Assembly (NCBI GenBank): GCA_024234955.1
Contig: JACKNK010000002.1
Location: 496,001 to 560,000 of the forward strand
Origin: Gammaproteobacteria bacterium
Lineage (GTDB): Bacteria > Pseudomonadota > Gammaproteobacteria > JACKNK01
Direction: 5' to 3'
Length of the DNA stretch: 64,000 nucleotides
Shown here: positions 15,101 to 24,125 of the stretch, one piece after another
How positions within the stretch are numbered: position 1 is the first letter of the stretch
Layout: each line of letters starts with the position of its first letter
Program-made: the position numbers and the translations under genes
Notes under the pieces: generated by a model
Databases searched by the model: none
What the model saw: the letters and a program-made list of their open reading frames with translations, nothing else
What the model was told of the DNA's origin: nothing

Positions 15101-18100
15101 GTCCCGTGCGCTGGCGCCTTCCGGATCGCTGCCGTTGGTGCCTCCGCCGACGGCGGTTTGCAGCAGGCCGTTGGGGAGAATCCGGAAGATTCGGTCGAAA
15201 CCCTGATCGGCAATGAGGATTGAGCCATCGGTGTCAATGGCCATGTCGATTGGGAGACCGAATTTGGCGTCCAGCGCATAGGAGCCGTCCGCCGGCGGAT
15301 CGTTGGGGGCAAGCCCGAAGCCTCTTGGCACGCCGGCCAGGAGACTTATGAAGCCTTCCTTGTCGAGTTTGTAAACGGCCTTGGTCGCGTTGTGAGAGAA
15401 ATAGACTGTGCCATCGGCATCGACCGCAAAGCCTTCGCTGAAGATGAATCCGGGGGGGAAATACACGTCCAGGGCGCGTATGCGACCGGATAGGGTGAGT
15501 GCCGACACACCGCCCGACTTGCTGCCCGCAATGATGACGATGCGGTTATCCGTGCCGATCTTGTACAAATGCTGACGTCCGATCAGAAAAATCGAGCCGC
15601 CGACATCGAGGTCGATGCCGCTGATTAGCTCGCCAGTCAGGTTGACATCGGCAGCTGGATTGCCACCTTGGGGATCGAGATTGCCACCGCCGGCGATGTG
15701 TTCGATGACACCGTCTGGGCGGACACGGCGAATTCGTCGCTGTTGGTCGTCCAGTACGTAGATACTACCGTCACGAGACACGGCGACATCCGACGGGTAG
15801 TAAAGCTGTGCGGCGGTGGCGGGCCCGCCGTCACCGCCCGGACCGGGACTACCGGTACCGGCGATGACCGTCGCGGTGCCGTCGGTGGCGATGCGGGTAA
15901 CGCGGTGGTCGTAGCGTTCAGCGACGTACAGGTTGCCGTCTCCGTCCGTGCATACGCCGCCGTTTAACGGCAGGGTGCCGGCGAACGTCGCGGCTTCGTG
16001 GATGATGCGGTCGCGACCGTTTTTCAGAACCTGAACCCGTCGTCTCGCGCCATTGCCCCGGTGCAGTTCACCGGAGACCGGGTCGTAAACGTGATGGACG
16101 TTGACGTGCCAACCGGCAATTCCGGTGAGCCGGGCGTCAAGACGACGTAGCGGAATGATCTTGGTGGAAACGATATCGAGCGTGGTGCCGCCACGCTGGC
16201 CGATCACGCGGGTGTCGTCGCTGAGCTGGGCGAAGGATCGCGCAACGGCCTCCCTGGAACCGTAATAGACCTGCGGGTAGCGGTGATGAACTTTGGCGAT
16301 GGCGTTGACGGAGCCGACCACCGGCCTGCCGTAGGCGTCCAGACCATCCCATTGCACCTGCCAGGACTGGTCCGGGACGGCGGGGAAATCCTGGCTGAAG
16401 GAGCGACCGGCGATGACCACGGTCGCCGATGCTCCCTGAAAGGTCGGGCGGACCGGGGCGGCGGTGGTGATACGCAAATCAAGGGTTTGGCCGTCTTTGC
16501 GCCCGGGTACGCGGTTGCTCCGATAGATCAGGTGGTAGGGGGTGCCGGTGACCGGGAGCGATTCGCCCAGAACCTGCGTAAGCGGTGCGACGTGTGAGTT
16601 CGACTTGCAAGGATCCTCGTCGTCTTCATCTTCCTCCTGTTCGTCTTTGTCGTTGTCTTGCTCATCGCCGCCGTTCCCGTCTGCGTCGCCGGGCGGGGTC
16701 GGAGGTGGTGGGTCTTCCACACCGTAGGGGTAGTTGCAGTCCCAGGGGCTGAAGTGAGGGACCCGCACACGCCAGTAGGTAGCTCCGACGGTGAGTAGTG
16801 TGGACAGGGTTCCCAGCTCTTCGGTGGTGATGCCCAGCGCCGCCAGTTCCGTGGCACTCGCCGGGGTGTCGTCGGCGGCGAGGCTGAACACGACGGCGCC
16901 GTTGTCGATGGCGATGGCTTTGATCACGCGGCCATCCAGTTCCGGCACCCAGACATCGCGTTCGCGGTCGAAATAGCCGAGCGGTACGAACTCACCGACC
17001 GGTGTGTCGGTGAAATTCTCGACGTATTGGATCACGGGGTTGCTGAACGTGACGTGGCTGGCACCGACGGCTTCTGCCTCGTCAACGTCGCATTCGATGG
17101 CGTAGGTGAATGCCGTTTGCGAAGGCAGGTCGCCGGGCATCGCGCTTTTGCCCAGACCACCGCTGGTGAATTCGGTGACGCGGACCGTGAATTGCAACAG
17201 GTCCAGAGGACCGTCGTCCGGGATATGGGCCTGGACCTGGGTGTCGCCGGGAATCAGCAACGTGGCACGACGTGTGCCCGCCTGATCGATGGTCTGTTCG
17301 CCCTGAACGACATGAAAGGCGGCGGTCTGGATGAGGTCGACGGTGGTTCCGCCCGGCTGGCGGGGCACGAGCGCGATGTCGTCGATAAGGGTGATGTCCT
17401 GGGCCCGAGTCTGCACTTGGCGTTGTGCCTTGAGGTGGCTGGCCAGTTCGACGCAGATAGTGATGCGCGCGCCGCCGCTGATGGCGAGGTCGAACCGCCG
17501 GTCAGGCGAGAGCGCGTTTCTCCCCACTCGGGGTGATTGAGTACGGTGATACGAGCGCCGGACAAGGTCTGCCCGGCGGCGTCGATGATGCGTCCACGGA
17601 TGATGGCGGTGCGCACTTCATCAATGGCATCTGGTGCGACGCCGGTCTGGATCGGCGTGTCGCCCTCGAACAGAAAGGCGGTGTCGGCGCCGAGCAGGGT
17701 GACTTCGCTGGCAACCGGCGCCGGGGCGATGGCTTCCGGTTCTGGTAACTCCGCGTTGAAGTCGAGGTCCAGCGGGACGCCGTCGAGCTGGCCGTCGTTG
17801 ACCACGAGGCGGATGCGGTAGGCACCGGTCTTGTCGGGGGTGAAGGTGGTGACCTGGGCGGTCGGGTTGGGGATCGTCGCGATGCTGTCCGCAGGCCGGA
17901 TGAGTACCGACCATCGGTAGGTCAGCGGATCGTTCTCGGCATCCGTGCTGCCGCTGGCGTCTAGGGGGACGGCGACGCCGGCGTAGGCGGTGCCGATCGC
18001 GGCGATGTGTCCCGTCGGGGCGGTGTTGGGGATGGGGTCGAACTGGATGTCCCAGAGGTAATCGGACTCCGGCACGCTGTAGCGACGGTCGATAACGACG

Positions 18101-18333
18101 GTGACGGTGTCTTGGCTGGGAGTGCTGCTCTGCGCGGCGACATCGCCGAAGCTGACGTCCGCATCCTCAATGGTCATCGCCGGGTTCGGTGTACTCAGTG
18201 TCGCGCGGACATTGAGTAGGGCCTCGCCGGAATTGGTGAGCATGACGGGGATTAGGTATCGCCACTCAAATCGGCTGATTCGTGTCCCGACGGTATTGTC
18301 GATGTCGAGAGCAATAGCGAGCGTGTCGGCCAT
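12101..18333 (-). CDS. Rhs/teneurin-like polymorphic toxin (one-base frameshift)
   Basis: It would encode about 2077 residues, but one base appears to be lost near 17505; restoring it joins HPEWGETRSR to DRRFDLAISGGARI, completing a carboxypeptidase-regulatory-like domain. Order: N-terminal region; PKD domain (APTGHIAAIGTAYAG to VVNDGQLDG); the regulatory-like domain; an acidic Asp/Glu linker; NHL repeats (GDGNLYVAERYDHRVTRIAT, SIYVLDDQQRRIRRV); a long YD-repeat shell; the RHS core (GGLYDTDTGSVRFGARDYL, ending QYDPAGLY); then a tip of about 85 residues with four cysteines. There is no PAAR domain or classic signal peptide, so the export route is unclear. The tip family is not recognised. The coupled membrane gene downstream is the likely immunity. 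The layout resembles bacterial teneurin-like proteins. Confidence 0.85.
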
Positions 18334-18386
18334 GGGACGTTTCCTTCGTGTGGTTCGTCAGGTCCGTTGGAGAGCGGCTTTTAGCC

Positions 18387-18969
18387 TCAGTGGCGTCGGC
18401 GGGAACGATGGGGTGCTAGCGCCAGGAATGATGCGAGGAAAGCGATAGGTGTCGGTACAGGGACCGAGGCGCCAGCTTGAGCAAGCTCCCGTGGTACCAC
18501 TCGCCAGTACGGAGAAATTATTGGGGTCGAGAATCGTGTAGTCCTGGGCGCCGGGGCCGCCCGCGCCGCCTAGCCAGGAAAATTCGATCGCGAACCCCGA
18601 AAGGAACTGGCCGGAACTCAGCCCACCGCTGAGGGCGTAAATATCGAAATAGACCGGATCGCCAAGATTCGCGGTGAGGATGTTCTGATCCCAATCCGCC
18701 GACAGCCCGGACGCGCTGACGATATTGAGCGATCCTTCGTCGTACAGCACAGGGTCGAAGGCGATGTCGATGAGTTCGATCGCGGCCCCGCCGGGTAGGG
18801 AGCCATCGTTGGTGAAGGTGTATTCGTAGCGGTACTGGCTACTGCCCAGGTCGATCAGGTCGTAGCTGATCAGACTGGCGTGCGCGGAAACCGAGACGAA
18901 AAAGGTGAACAGGCTGACAAGCCAGATGGGACGGCGGTTGGAAACGCCGGAGGGGTGGTGCAGGTCCAT
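18387..18969 (-). CDS. PEP-CTERM-like secreted protein (frameshifted near C-terminus)
   Basis: The main frame starts at ATG 18969 (GAGGAA 11 bases upstream) with a signal peptide (RPIWLVSLFTFFVSVSAHA) and an extracellular beta-rich domain (SLISYDLIDLGSSQYRYEYT, ending NNFSVLASGTT). It then loses its frame at a GGG run near 18490. Dropping one G restores ELAQAGASVPVPTPIAFLAS, FLALAP and HRSRRRH, then TGA at 18389-18387. That is the tripartite PEP-CTERM-type sorting tail: proline motif, hydrophobic helix, arginine cluster. Exosortase would process it, but none is in the window. The gene lies 54 bases upstream of the Rhs gene on the same strand. Confidence 0.65.
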
Positions 18970-19470
18970 AGCATGCGTTCCTCGCTCCATAAATTCATGC
19001 TGGAGCCTAGGAAGCCCGTTTTCGAACATCAACTAACGAAATTGCAAGCGTTGGTTGGCATCGTCGTTGATGTTGTTTTCTGTCAGGCGTTTTGTCCTTG
19101 GACGACGGTGAAAGCAAGTTGGGACTTCCGCCGGGTCTAACGGATATTTTCAGCCTGGCGTTTGAGCCTGGGCAGAAGGCCGATGAGTCAACAGCGGTAT
19201 ATTCCTGGATTCTAAGGATGAAGCCGCTCGACAGATCGTCGAACGTGCGATCGTTGCTGGGTGTGCGAGTTCGTGATCACGTCTGTCGCCTGACGTGGTG
19301 ATGATGTGCCGATGACGTGGCGATGACGGTGCGGGGGGCTGTTCTGATGTCGCATGACCACGGGAAAGTTTTGGGGATTACTCCGCTCGGTTACGTAGAG
19401 TCCAGCAAGGATGTGCAATGGGCCTCCCGGAAGCGGTTGATAAGTTTCGCGGTGGGGAGTTTCGACCCTT
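18970..19470. other. Non-coding stretch at the island's right edge
   Basis: No frame with a credible start and composition is seen. The last 30 bases hold a 10-base-pair inverted repeat (GGGGAGTTTC at 19453-19462 with GAAACTCCCC at 19473-19482) that leads into the second att-like copy. Nothing else is recognised. Confidence 0.5.
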
Positions 19471-19498
19471 TTGAAACTCCCCGTGTCGGCAGTTCGAT
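19471..19498 (+). repeat. Second partial copy of the tRNA-Phe att core
   Basis: It matches 7579-7606 over 28 bases with one mismatch; 21 bases (19478-19498) are identical. The similarity spans part of the anticodon loop to the T loop and then stops: no acceptor stem or CCA follows. It is a direct repeat of the prophage att scar and marks the likely right limit of the 7.6-19.5 kb island. Confidence 0.75.
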
Positions 19499-20330
19499 GC
19501 GGTCTGCTGCCACCCACACTTCTTCAAAGGTCACGTCAAAACATGAGGCCTTTGTCGTTAGGGCACGGTACCGGGTGTTACGCGCCGGTCTTGCCGTACT
19601 CGTTTGCATTCTCTGTGTTGTGAATGTGCCTCTGGCCCGGGCGGGTGAGGTTGCGGTCGCGGTGGCGAGCAATTTCATCAAGCCGTTGTCAGCCTTGGTG
19701 ACTACCTTTGAATCGCAAACCGGACACCACGTTTTGGTGAGCGCGGGTTCGACCGGAAAGTTGTACGCGCAAATCCTCAATGGCGCGCCGTTCGACGTTT
19801 TTCTATCCGCCAATTCGCGGGAGCCGGTGCGTTTGGAAAATCAGGGCGCGGGGTTGGCGGGTACGCGATTTACCTACGGGCGCGGACGGCTGGCGTTCTG
19901 GGCAGGCGGGACCGATGTCGATCCTGCTTCTGTTTCCGCCCGCATCTGTGGCACTGAGCGGTTCGCGAGCGCCAATGCCAAGACGGCGCCATACGGTGTG
20001 GCGGCGATGCAGGTAGTCGCGCACCTTGGCTGCCAGGGAAACCTGCAAGGGCGTCTGGTGCAGGGTGAGAACATTGCCCAGACATATCAATTCATCGCCT
20101 CCGGAAATGTCGCATTCGGGTTTGTGGCGCTGTCGCAGCTGAGCGATGCCGGGCACGGGGAATTTTGGGTGGTTCCGGAATCGATGCACGCGCCAATCGA
20201 TCAGCAGGCGCTGCGGCTTGCACATGCCACTGGGAATCCCGCTGCGAGCGCGTTCATTGCATTTCTTGCCAGTGAGCAGGCAGGCCGGATCATTTGTGGA
20301 TTTGGCTATGCAAGGCCGGACTGCGAATGA
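19497..20330 (+). CDS. modA: Molybdate-binding periplasmic protein (ModA-like), orphan
   Basis: This 277-residue protein binds molybdate or tungstate for an ABC importer. After a hydrophobic signal (VLRAGLAVLVCILCVVNVPLA) comes the ModA pattern: VAVASNFIKPLSALVTTFES, AGSTGKLYAQI, NGAPFDVFLSANS, YGRGRLAFWAGG, KTAPYGVAAMQV, and QTYQFIASGNVAFGFVALS. The start is uncertain. ATG 19497 lies in the att-like repeat and leaves a long N-terminal extension; GTG 19575 would put the signal peptide first. No modB or modC follows. The island edge lies exactly at its 5' end, so the original promoter may be lost. Molybdate would serve the NapA cofactor made nearby. Confidence 0.85.
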   Translation: MRSAATHTSSKVTSKHEAFVVRARYRVLRAGLAVLVCILCVVNVPLARAGEVAVAVASNFIKPLSALVTTFESQTGHHVLVSAGSTGKLYAQILNGAPFDVFLSANSREPVRLENQGAGLAGTRFTYGRGRLAFWAGGTDVDPASVSARICGTERFASANAKTAPYGVAAMQVVAHLGCQGNLQGRLVQGENIAQTYQFIASGNVAFGFVALSQLSDAGHGEFWVVPESMHAPIDQQALRLAHATGNPAASAFIAFLASEQAGRIICGFGYARPDCE

Positions 20331-20339
20331 CGGCGGGAT

Positions 20340-20975
20340 TCAGGTCTTGAAACGAAATTTCGGCAGGGTGATGTTGTGGCGGATCGCTAGCAGGCGGGCG
20401 ACGAACATGGCGATGCCGGCGACGATCGCCGCGAGCGTGGCATCGGCATGCAGATACAGCAGGCCGATGAAGCACAGCGAGCCGGCCCAGGACACGGTGG
20501 CGTAGAGCGGGCTCTGGAAGACGACGGGGGTGTCGTCGCTGAGCACGTCGCGGAAGATGCCGCCCATGATGCCGGTCATCACGCCCATGAAGCTGGCGAT
20601 CAGCCAGGGCGCGCCCCACATCAGCGTCGCCAGGGTGCCGGCGATCGCGAAGGTGGCGAGTCCGGCGGCGTCGGGGATCAGGAAGAACTTCGGGGACATG
20701 CGGATGTGGCGGGCGGCGATGAACATGCCGATCGCGCTGGCGAGCGAGGCGATGAAGAAGGCCTGATTGGCGACCCAGAACACCGGTCGGTCGAGCAGCA
20801 CATCGCGCATCGCGCCGCCGCCGAGGCCGGTGGCGAGGCCGATGATGATCACGCCGAACAGGTCGAACTGGCGGAAGCCGGCTTTAAGTACGCCGGACGC
20901 GGTCGATACGACCACCGCGAGCAGGGTGATCCAGTAGAGCGTGTCGAGGAGGGTGGGGTTTGGGTGCAGTTCCAT
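20340..20975 (-). CDS. TRIC/UPF0126-family cation channel protein
   Basis: This 211-residue membrane protein is built of two homologous halves. Each has the family signature: GLATGLGGGAMRDVLLDR (about 46-63) and GVMTGIMGGIFRDVLSDD (about 130-147), with about seven hydrophobic helices. Bacterial members (YicG type) are related to trimeric intracellular cation channels. It is convergent with modA and ends 9 bases from it; no operon partner. Confidence 0.88.
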   Translation of the reverse strand: MELHPNPTLLDTLYWITLLAVVVSTASGVLKAGFRQFDLFGVIIIGLATGLGGGAMRDVLLDRPVFWVANQAFFIASLASAIGMFIAARHIRMSPKFFLIPDAAGLATFAIAGTLATLMWGAPWLIASFMGVMTGIMGGIFRDVLSDDTPVVFQSPLYATVSWAGSLCFIGLLYLHADATLAAIVAGIAMFVARLLAIRHNITLPKFRFKT

Positions 20976-20989
20976 GCCGACATTCTAAG

Positions 20990-21044
20990 GGAACCTCTGA
21001 TCGAATCATTCCGCTGAACCGTGCCTGATTCGATCAGAGGTTCC
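20990..21044. repeat. Perfect 19-base inverted repeat
   Basis: 20990-21008 pairs perfectly with 21026-21044 across a 17-base loop (arms begin GGAACCTCTGATCGAATCA). It has no T run. It lies right upstream of the TRIC-type gene and abuts the element at 21048. Confidence 0.9.
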
Positions 21045-21047
21045 TAA

Positions 21048-21248
21048 GAGGGTGTTTACAAAACCCGGGGTATCCGGGACTTGGATCGGCGTTTAGTAGG
21101 AGCGGCTTCAGCCGCGATCGGCGTCAGCGATTGTCCTGTTGCCGATCGCGGATGAAGCCGCTTACATGCTCCTTGAACGTCCAGAGTTTTCCCGGTGAGC
21201 AGCGATTTGGCACTGACAGCGAGTATTCAGGTTTTTGTAAACACCCTC
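21048..21248. mobile_element. MITE-like element, 201 bp
   Basis: It is bounded by perfect 16-base terminal inverted repeats (GAGGGTGTTTACAAAA at 21048-21063; inverse at 21233-21248). Inside is a 22-base palindromic pair (21101-21122 with 21141-21162, one mismatch) whose GCGGCTTCAGCCGCGATC type recurs at 24916-24994. There is no coding frame, so it needs a transposase from elsewhere. Confidence 0.75.
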
Positions 21249-21383
21249 CAAGAGAACATTGGACGGCGACTCTCGCGATGATGGCGCGGAACCCCTTGGC
21301 GGACCGCAGGTCAGTGCAGATGGAGAGCTGTTGATCGAGCTGATGACGGAAGCGTTGTCCCGAGTTGATGGAAAGCCTTGCTG

Positions 21384-21406
21384 GATATGTAATAACATAA
21401 CATCTC
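21384..21406. promoter_or_regulatory. Probable Zur box upstream of the zinc operon
   Basis: The dyad GATATGTAATAACATAACATCTC is close to the proteobacterial Zur consensus (GnAATGTTATAACATAACATTnC type). It lies 35 bases upstream of the small DUF2946-like gene that opens the zinc uptake operon. Zinc-loaded Zur would repress the operon. Confidence 0.75.
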
Positions 21407-21440
21407 TGCCCCCATGCCTTCGGCCCCGATTCCGAGATAG

Positions 21441-21743
21441 ATGCGCACGCATTTCAGCCATTTTCTGTCGCCACGACCGCGCCGCACTCTGGTGCTGCTC
21501 GTGGCGATCTGGCTGTTTGGTGTGCAGATTCTGCTGGCCTGCCACCAAGCCGAGCACATCGACGCGCACCAGGACGCCGACTGCGTCATCTGTCTGGTTG
21601 GACACGGTCTGGATCACGCCGGAACCGTCAGTGCCACCTTGTCACCGGTGCTGGCCACGAGCTTCGTGGCCGCCGTGCTGTTGTTGGCCGAGATTCGTCC
21701 CGCTCCCCGTATCGTTTATCGGAGTCGTGCGCCACCCCGCTGA
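21441..21743 (+). CDS. Small DUF2946-like metal-related membrane protein
   Basis: This 100-residue protein has a hydrophobic N-terminal segment (TLVLLVAIWLFGVQILLA), then a His/Cys-rich stretch (CHQAEHIDAHQDADCVICLVGHGLDHAG) able to bind metal, and a second hydrophobic helix (VLATSFVAAVLLLA). This fits DUF2946-like proteins that often sit next to metal uptake receptors. It starts 35 bases after the Zur box and precedes the porin by 70 bases, so it is read as the first gene of the zinc operon. Its molecular function is unknown. Confidence 0.6.
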   Translation: MRTHFSHFLSPRPRRTLVLLVAIWLFGVQILLACHQAEHIDAHQDADCVICLVGHGLDHAGTVSATLSPVLATSFVAAVLLLAEIRPAPRIVYRSRAPPR

Positions 21744-21813
21744 GATCGCTGTTTCCCGTTGCCGGTCGGACGCACCGCGTCCGAAAGCATCCGAATACTT
21801 TGGAGACGATCTC

Positions 21814-23214
21814 ATGCCTTCCCAAATCCCGCAGGTGAACCACCTGAGTGCGGCCTTTGCGTGGCCGCCGCTTGCGCGTGCCCTGGGCACGCTGGCGTTG
21901 ACCGCGCCGTTGTTCTTCCCGATGTCCGCCGAAGCCGCCAGCGACGCCGACATCGCCGAACTGAAAACCCTGATCAAACAGATGCGCAGCGATTACGAGC
22001 AGCGTATCTCCACCCTCGAAAGTCGCCTGGTGGCAGCCGAGAAGAAGGTCGCCGCCCCGGAGCCGGTTGCCGTCGCGCCGCTGCCGGACGTGCCACCGAC
22101 GCCCACGCCGGTGGCGCGGGCCAATGCCTTCAACCCGGCTATCGGCCTGGTGTTGAACGGCACTTACCGTGTGTTCTCCGACCCCGCCGGCGGCGACATA
22201 CCCGGCTTTCCCGGCGGTGAGGAAGCGGGCCGTGCTGCCGAGGGCTTCAGCCTCGGCGAGTCTGAACTGAGCTTCGCTGCCGACGTGGATGACCGCTTTC
22301 AGGGCAAGCTGACCTTCTCCCTCGCCGACAATGATGGCGCGACCTCGGTGGAACTCGAGGAAGCTTTCCTCACCACCACGATTGCTGACGGCGCTCGCGT
22401 GCAGGCCGGTCGCTTCCTGTCCGGCATTGGGTATCTGAATACGCAGCATACGCATGCCGATGATTTCGCCGATCGGCCATTGCCGTACCGGATGATGCTC
22501 AACGGCGTTTACAAGGACGACGGCCTGGGAATCTCGTGGGTCGCGCCCACCGACACCTTTCTGGAGATCGGCGGCGAATATCTGCGCGGCGGGCAGTATC
22601 CGGCCGCCGGAGCCGGTGATCGCGGCAAGGGCGCCTGGACCGCCCACGTCAAACTGGGCGATGACGTCGGCATCTCCAACAGCTGGCAGGCCGGTCTGTC
22701 CTACCTCGATACCCGTCCGATCGGTCGTCAGACCGGCACCCCGGGCGCGGAGGACAGTTTCAGCGGCGACAGTCGTCTGTGGGTCGCCGACGCGGTCTGG
22801 AAATGGGCGCCGAACGGCGACCCGAGCGCGCGCAATCTCGAGCTCCAGGGCGAGTACTTCTGGCGTGACGAGAGCGGTGAGTTCGCCCCGAACGGGAGTG
22901 CGGCGATCCCGTATTCCGGCAAGCAGAAGGGTTGGTACGCGCAGGCCGTCTACCAGTTCATGCCGCAGTGGCGGATCGGCGCGCGCACCTCGGCGCTGAA
23001 GGCCGACGATCCGGGTGCCGCGCTGGCCGGTACGGCGCTCGACACCCAGGGGCACGACCCACGCGACTACAGCCTGATGCTCGACTGGTCGAACAGCGAG
23101 TTCAGCCGTATCCGCATGCAGTACACCCGCGACGAGTCGCGACCGGTCGCGGACGACCAATGGACCCTGCAATACATCATGAGCCTGGGCGCGCACGGCG
23201 CGCATACCTACTAG
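21814..23214 (+). CDS. Outer-membrane porin-like protein of the zinc operon
   Basis: This 466-residue protein starts at ATG 21814 (GGAG about 10 bases upstream). A longer in-frame extension exists but has no coding character. It has a signal peptide ending SAEA, a short coiled coil (IAELKTLIKQMRSDYEQRIS, about 45-75), a proline linker, then a long beta-barrel (FSLGESELSFAADVDDRFQG, EAFLTTTIADGARVQAGRFL, HTHADDFADRPLPYRMML). The coiled-coil-plus-barrel plan is typical of zinc-regulated porins found next to ZnuA-type genes. It would pass zinc or a zinc chelate into the periplasm. Confidence 0.8.
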   Translation: MPSQIPQVNHLSAAFAWPPLARALGTLALTAPLFFPMSAEAASDADIAELKTLIKQMRSDYEQRISTLESRLVAAEKKVAAPEPVAVAPLPDVPPTPTPVARANAFNPAIGLVLNGTYRVFSDPAGGDIPGFPGGEEAGRAAEGFSLGESELSFAADVDDRFQGKLTFSLADNDGATSVELEEAFLTTTIADGARVQAGRFLSGIGYLNTQHTHADDFADRPLPYRMMLNGVYKDDGLGISWVAPTDTFLEIGGEYLRGGQYPAAGAGDRGKGAWTAHVKLGDDVGISNSWQAGLSYLDTRPIGRQTGTPGAEDSFSGDSRLWVADAVWKWAPNGDPSARNLELQGEYFWRDESGEFAPNGSAAIPYSGKQKGWYAQAVYQFMPQWRIGARTSALKADDPGAALAGTALDTQGHDPRDYSLMLDWSNSEFSRIRMQYTRDESRPVADDQWTLQYIMSLGAHGAHTY

Positions 23215-23225
23215 GAGGCCGCACC

Positions 23226-24125
23226 ATGTGGAACAAACTGATTCCGGGCCTGCTGCTCGCCGCCGCGACCCTGCCCGCCCATGCCGCCCTGTCCGTGTTC
23301 GCCTGCGAGCCGGAATGGGCTTCCCTGGTCAGCGAACTCGGCGGCGACCGGGTCGATGTGTACACAGCCACCAGCGCGTTGCAGGACCCGCATCACGTGC
23401 AGGCGCGGCCGGCGCTGATCGCGCATCTGCGGCGCGCCGATCTGGCGGTCTGCACCGGTGCCGAACTGGAGATCGGCTGGCTGCCGGTGGTGCAGCGCAA
23501 GGCCGGCAATGCGCGCATGGCGAACGGTTCGCCCCGCCTGTTCTTCGCCGCCGAGCAGGTGCAACGCCTGGAGGTTCCGCAGCACGTGACCCGCGCCGAC
23601 GGCGACGTGCACGCCTCCGGCAATCCGCACATCCAGACCGATCCGCGGCGGATCGCCCAGGTGGCCAACGCGCTGGCGCAACGTCTGGCGGAGATCGATC
23701 CGGACGGTGCGGCCACCTATCGGCAGCGCCACCAGGACTTCGCGGCACGCTGGTCCGCCGCGGTGCAGCGCTGGATCCAACAGGGCGCGGTACTAAAGGA
23801 CAAGGGCTGGGTGGTGTATCACGACCAGTGGGTCTATCTCGAAGACTGGCTGGGCTTGCGCCGCCTCGGCGAACTGGAACCCAAACCCGGGCTGCCGCCG
23901 ACCCCGACGCACTTGGCCGAACTCACCGAGGCGTTGCGCGATCACCCGCCGGCGCTGATCGTGCGTGCTGCGGCGATGGACCCGAGTGCGGCGCAATGGC
24001 TGTCCGGCAAGCTTGACGTGCCAGCGGTCGAACTGCCCTTCACGGTCGGCGGCGCGGACGCTGCCGATGACCTGTTCGGGCTGTTCGACGTGACCCTCAA
24101 GCGGTTGACGGAGGCCGTGCGGTGA
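23226..24125 (+). CDS. znuA: Zinc ABC transporter substrate-binding protein (ZnuA-like)
   Basis: This 299-residue cluster A-I metal-binding protein has a signal peptide (IPGLLLAAATLPAHA) followed by LSVFACEPEWASLVSELGGD. Likely zinc ligands are the His pair at DPHHVQARP, the HASGNPHIQTDPRR segment and the late YHDQWVY motif, at the usual spacings. The long His/Asp-rich loop of classic ZnuA is absent. It is 11 bases from the porin and overlaps the permease by 4 bases (GTGA). Confidence 0.9.
   Translation: MWNKLIPGLLLAAATLPAHAALSVFACEPEWASLVSELGGDRVDVYTATSALQDPHHVQARPALIAHLRRADLAVCTGAELEIGWLPVVQRKAGNARMANGSPRLFFAAEQVQRLEVPQHVTRADGDVHASGNPHIQTDPRRIAQVANALAQRLAEIDPDGAATYRQRHQDFAARWSAAVQRWIQQGAVLKDKGWVVYHDQWVYLEDWLGLRRLGELEPKPGLPPTPTHLAELTEALRDHPPALIVRAAAMDPSAAQWLSGKLDVPAVELPFTVGGADAADDLFGLFDVTLKRLTEAVR

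Noticed and set aside
12905..15223. Long open frame on the plus strand, antisense to the Rhs YD repeats
   Set aside because: It is a repetitive shadow produced by GC-rich codons of the YD repeats, with a Val/Gly-rich composition and no ribosome site.
19440..19520. A complete tRNA gene at the second att-like copy
   Set aside because: The T-arm pairing fails after TTCGAT, no acceptor stem or CCA follows, and the 5' half is absent.
21259..21813. N-terminal extension of the porin gene
   Set aside because: It is arginine/cysteine-rich out-of-frame sequence overlapping the DUF2946-like gene; ATG 21814 has a ribosome site and a signal peptide.
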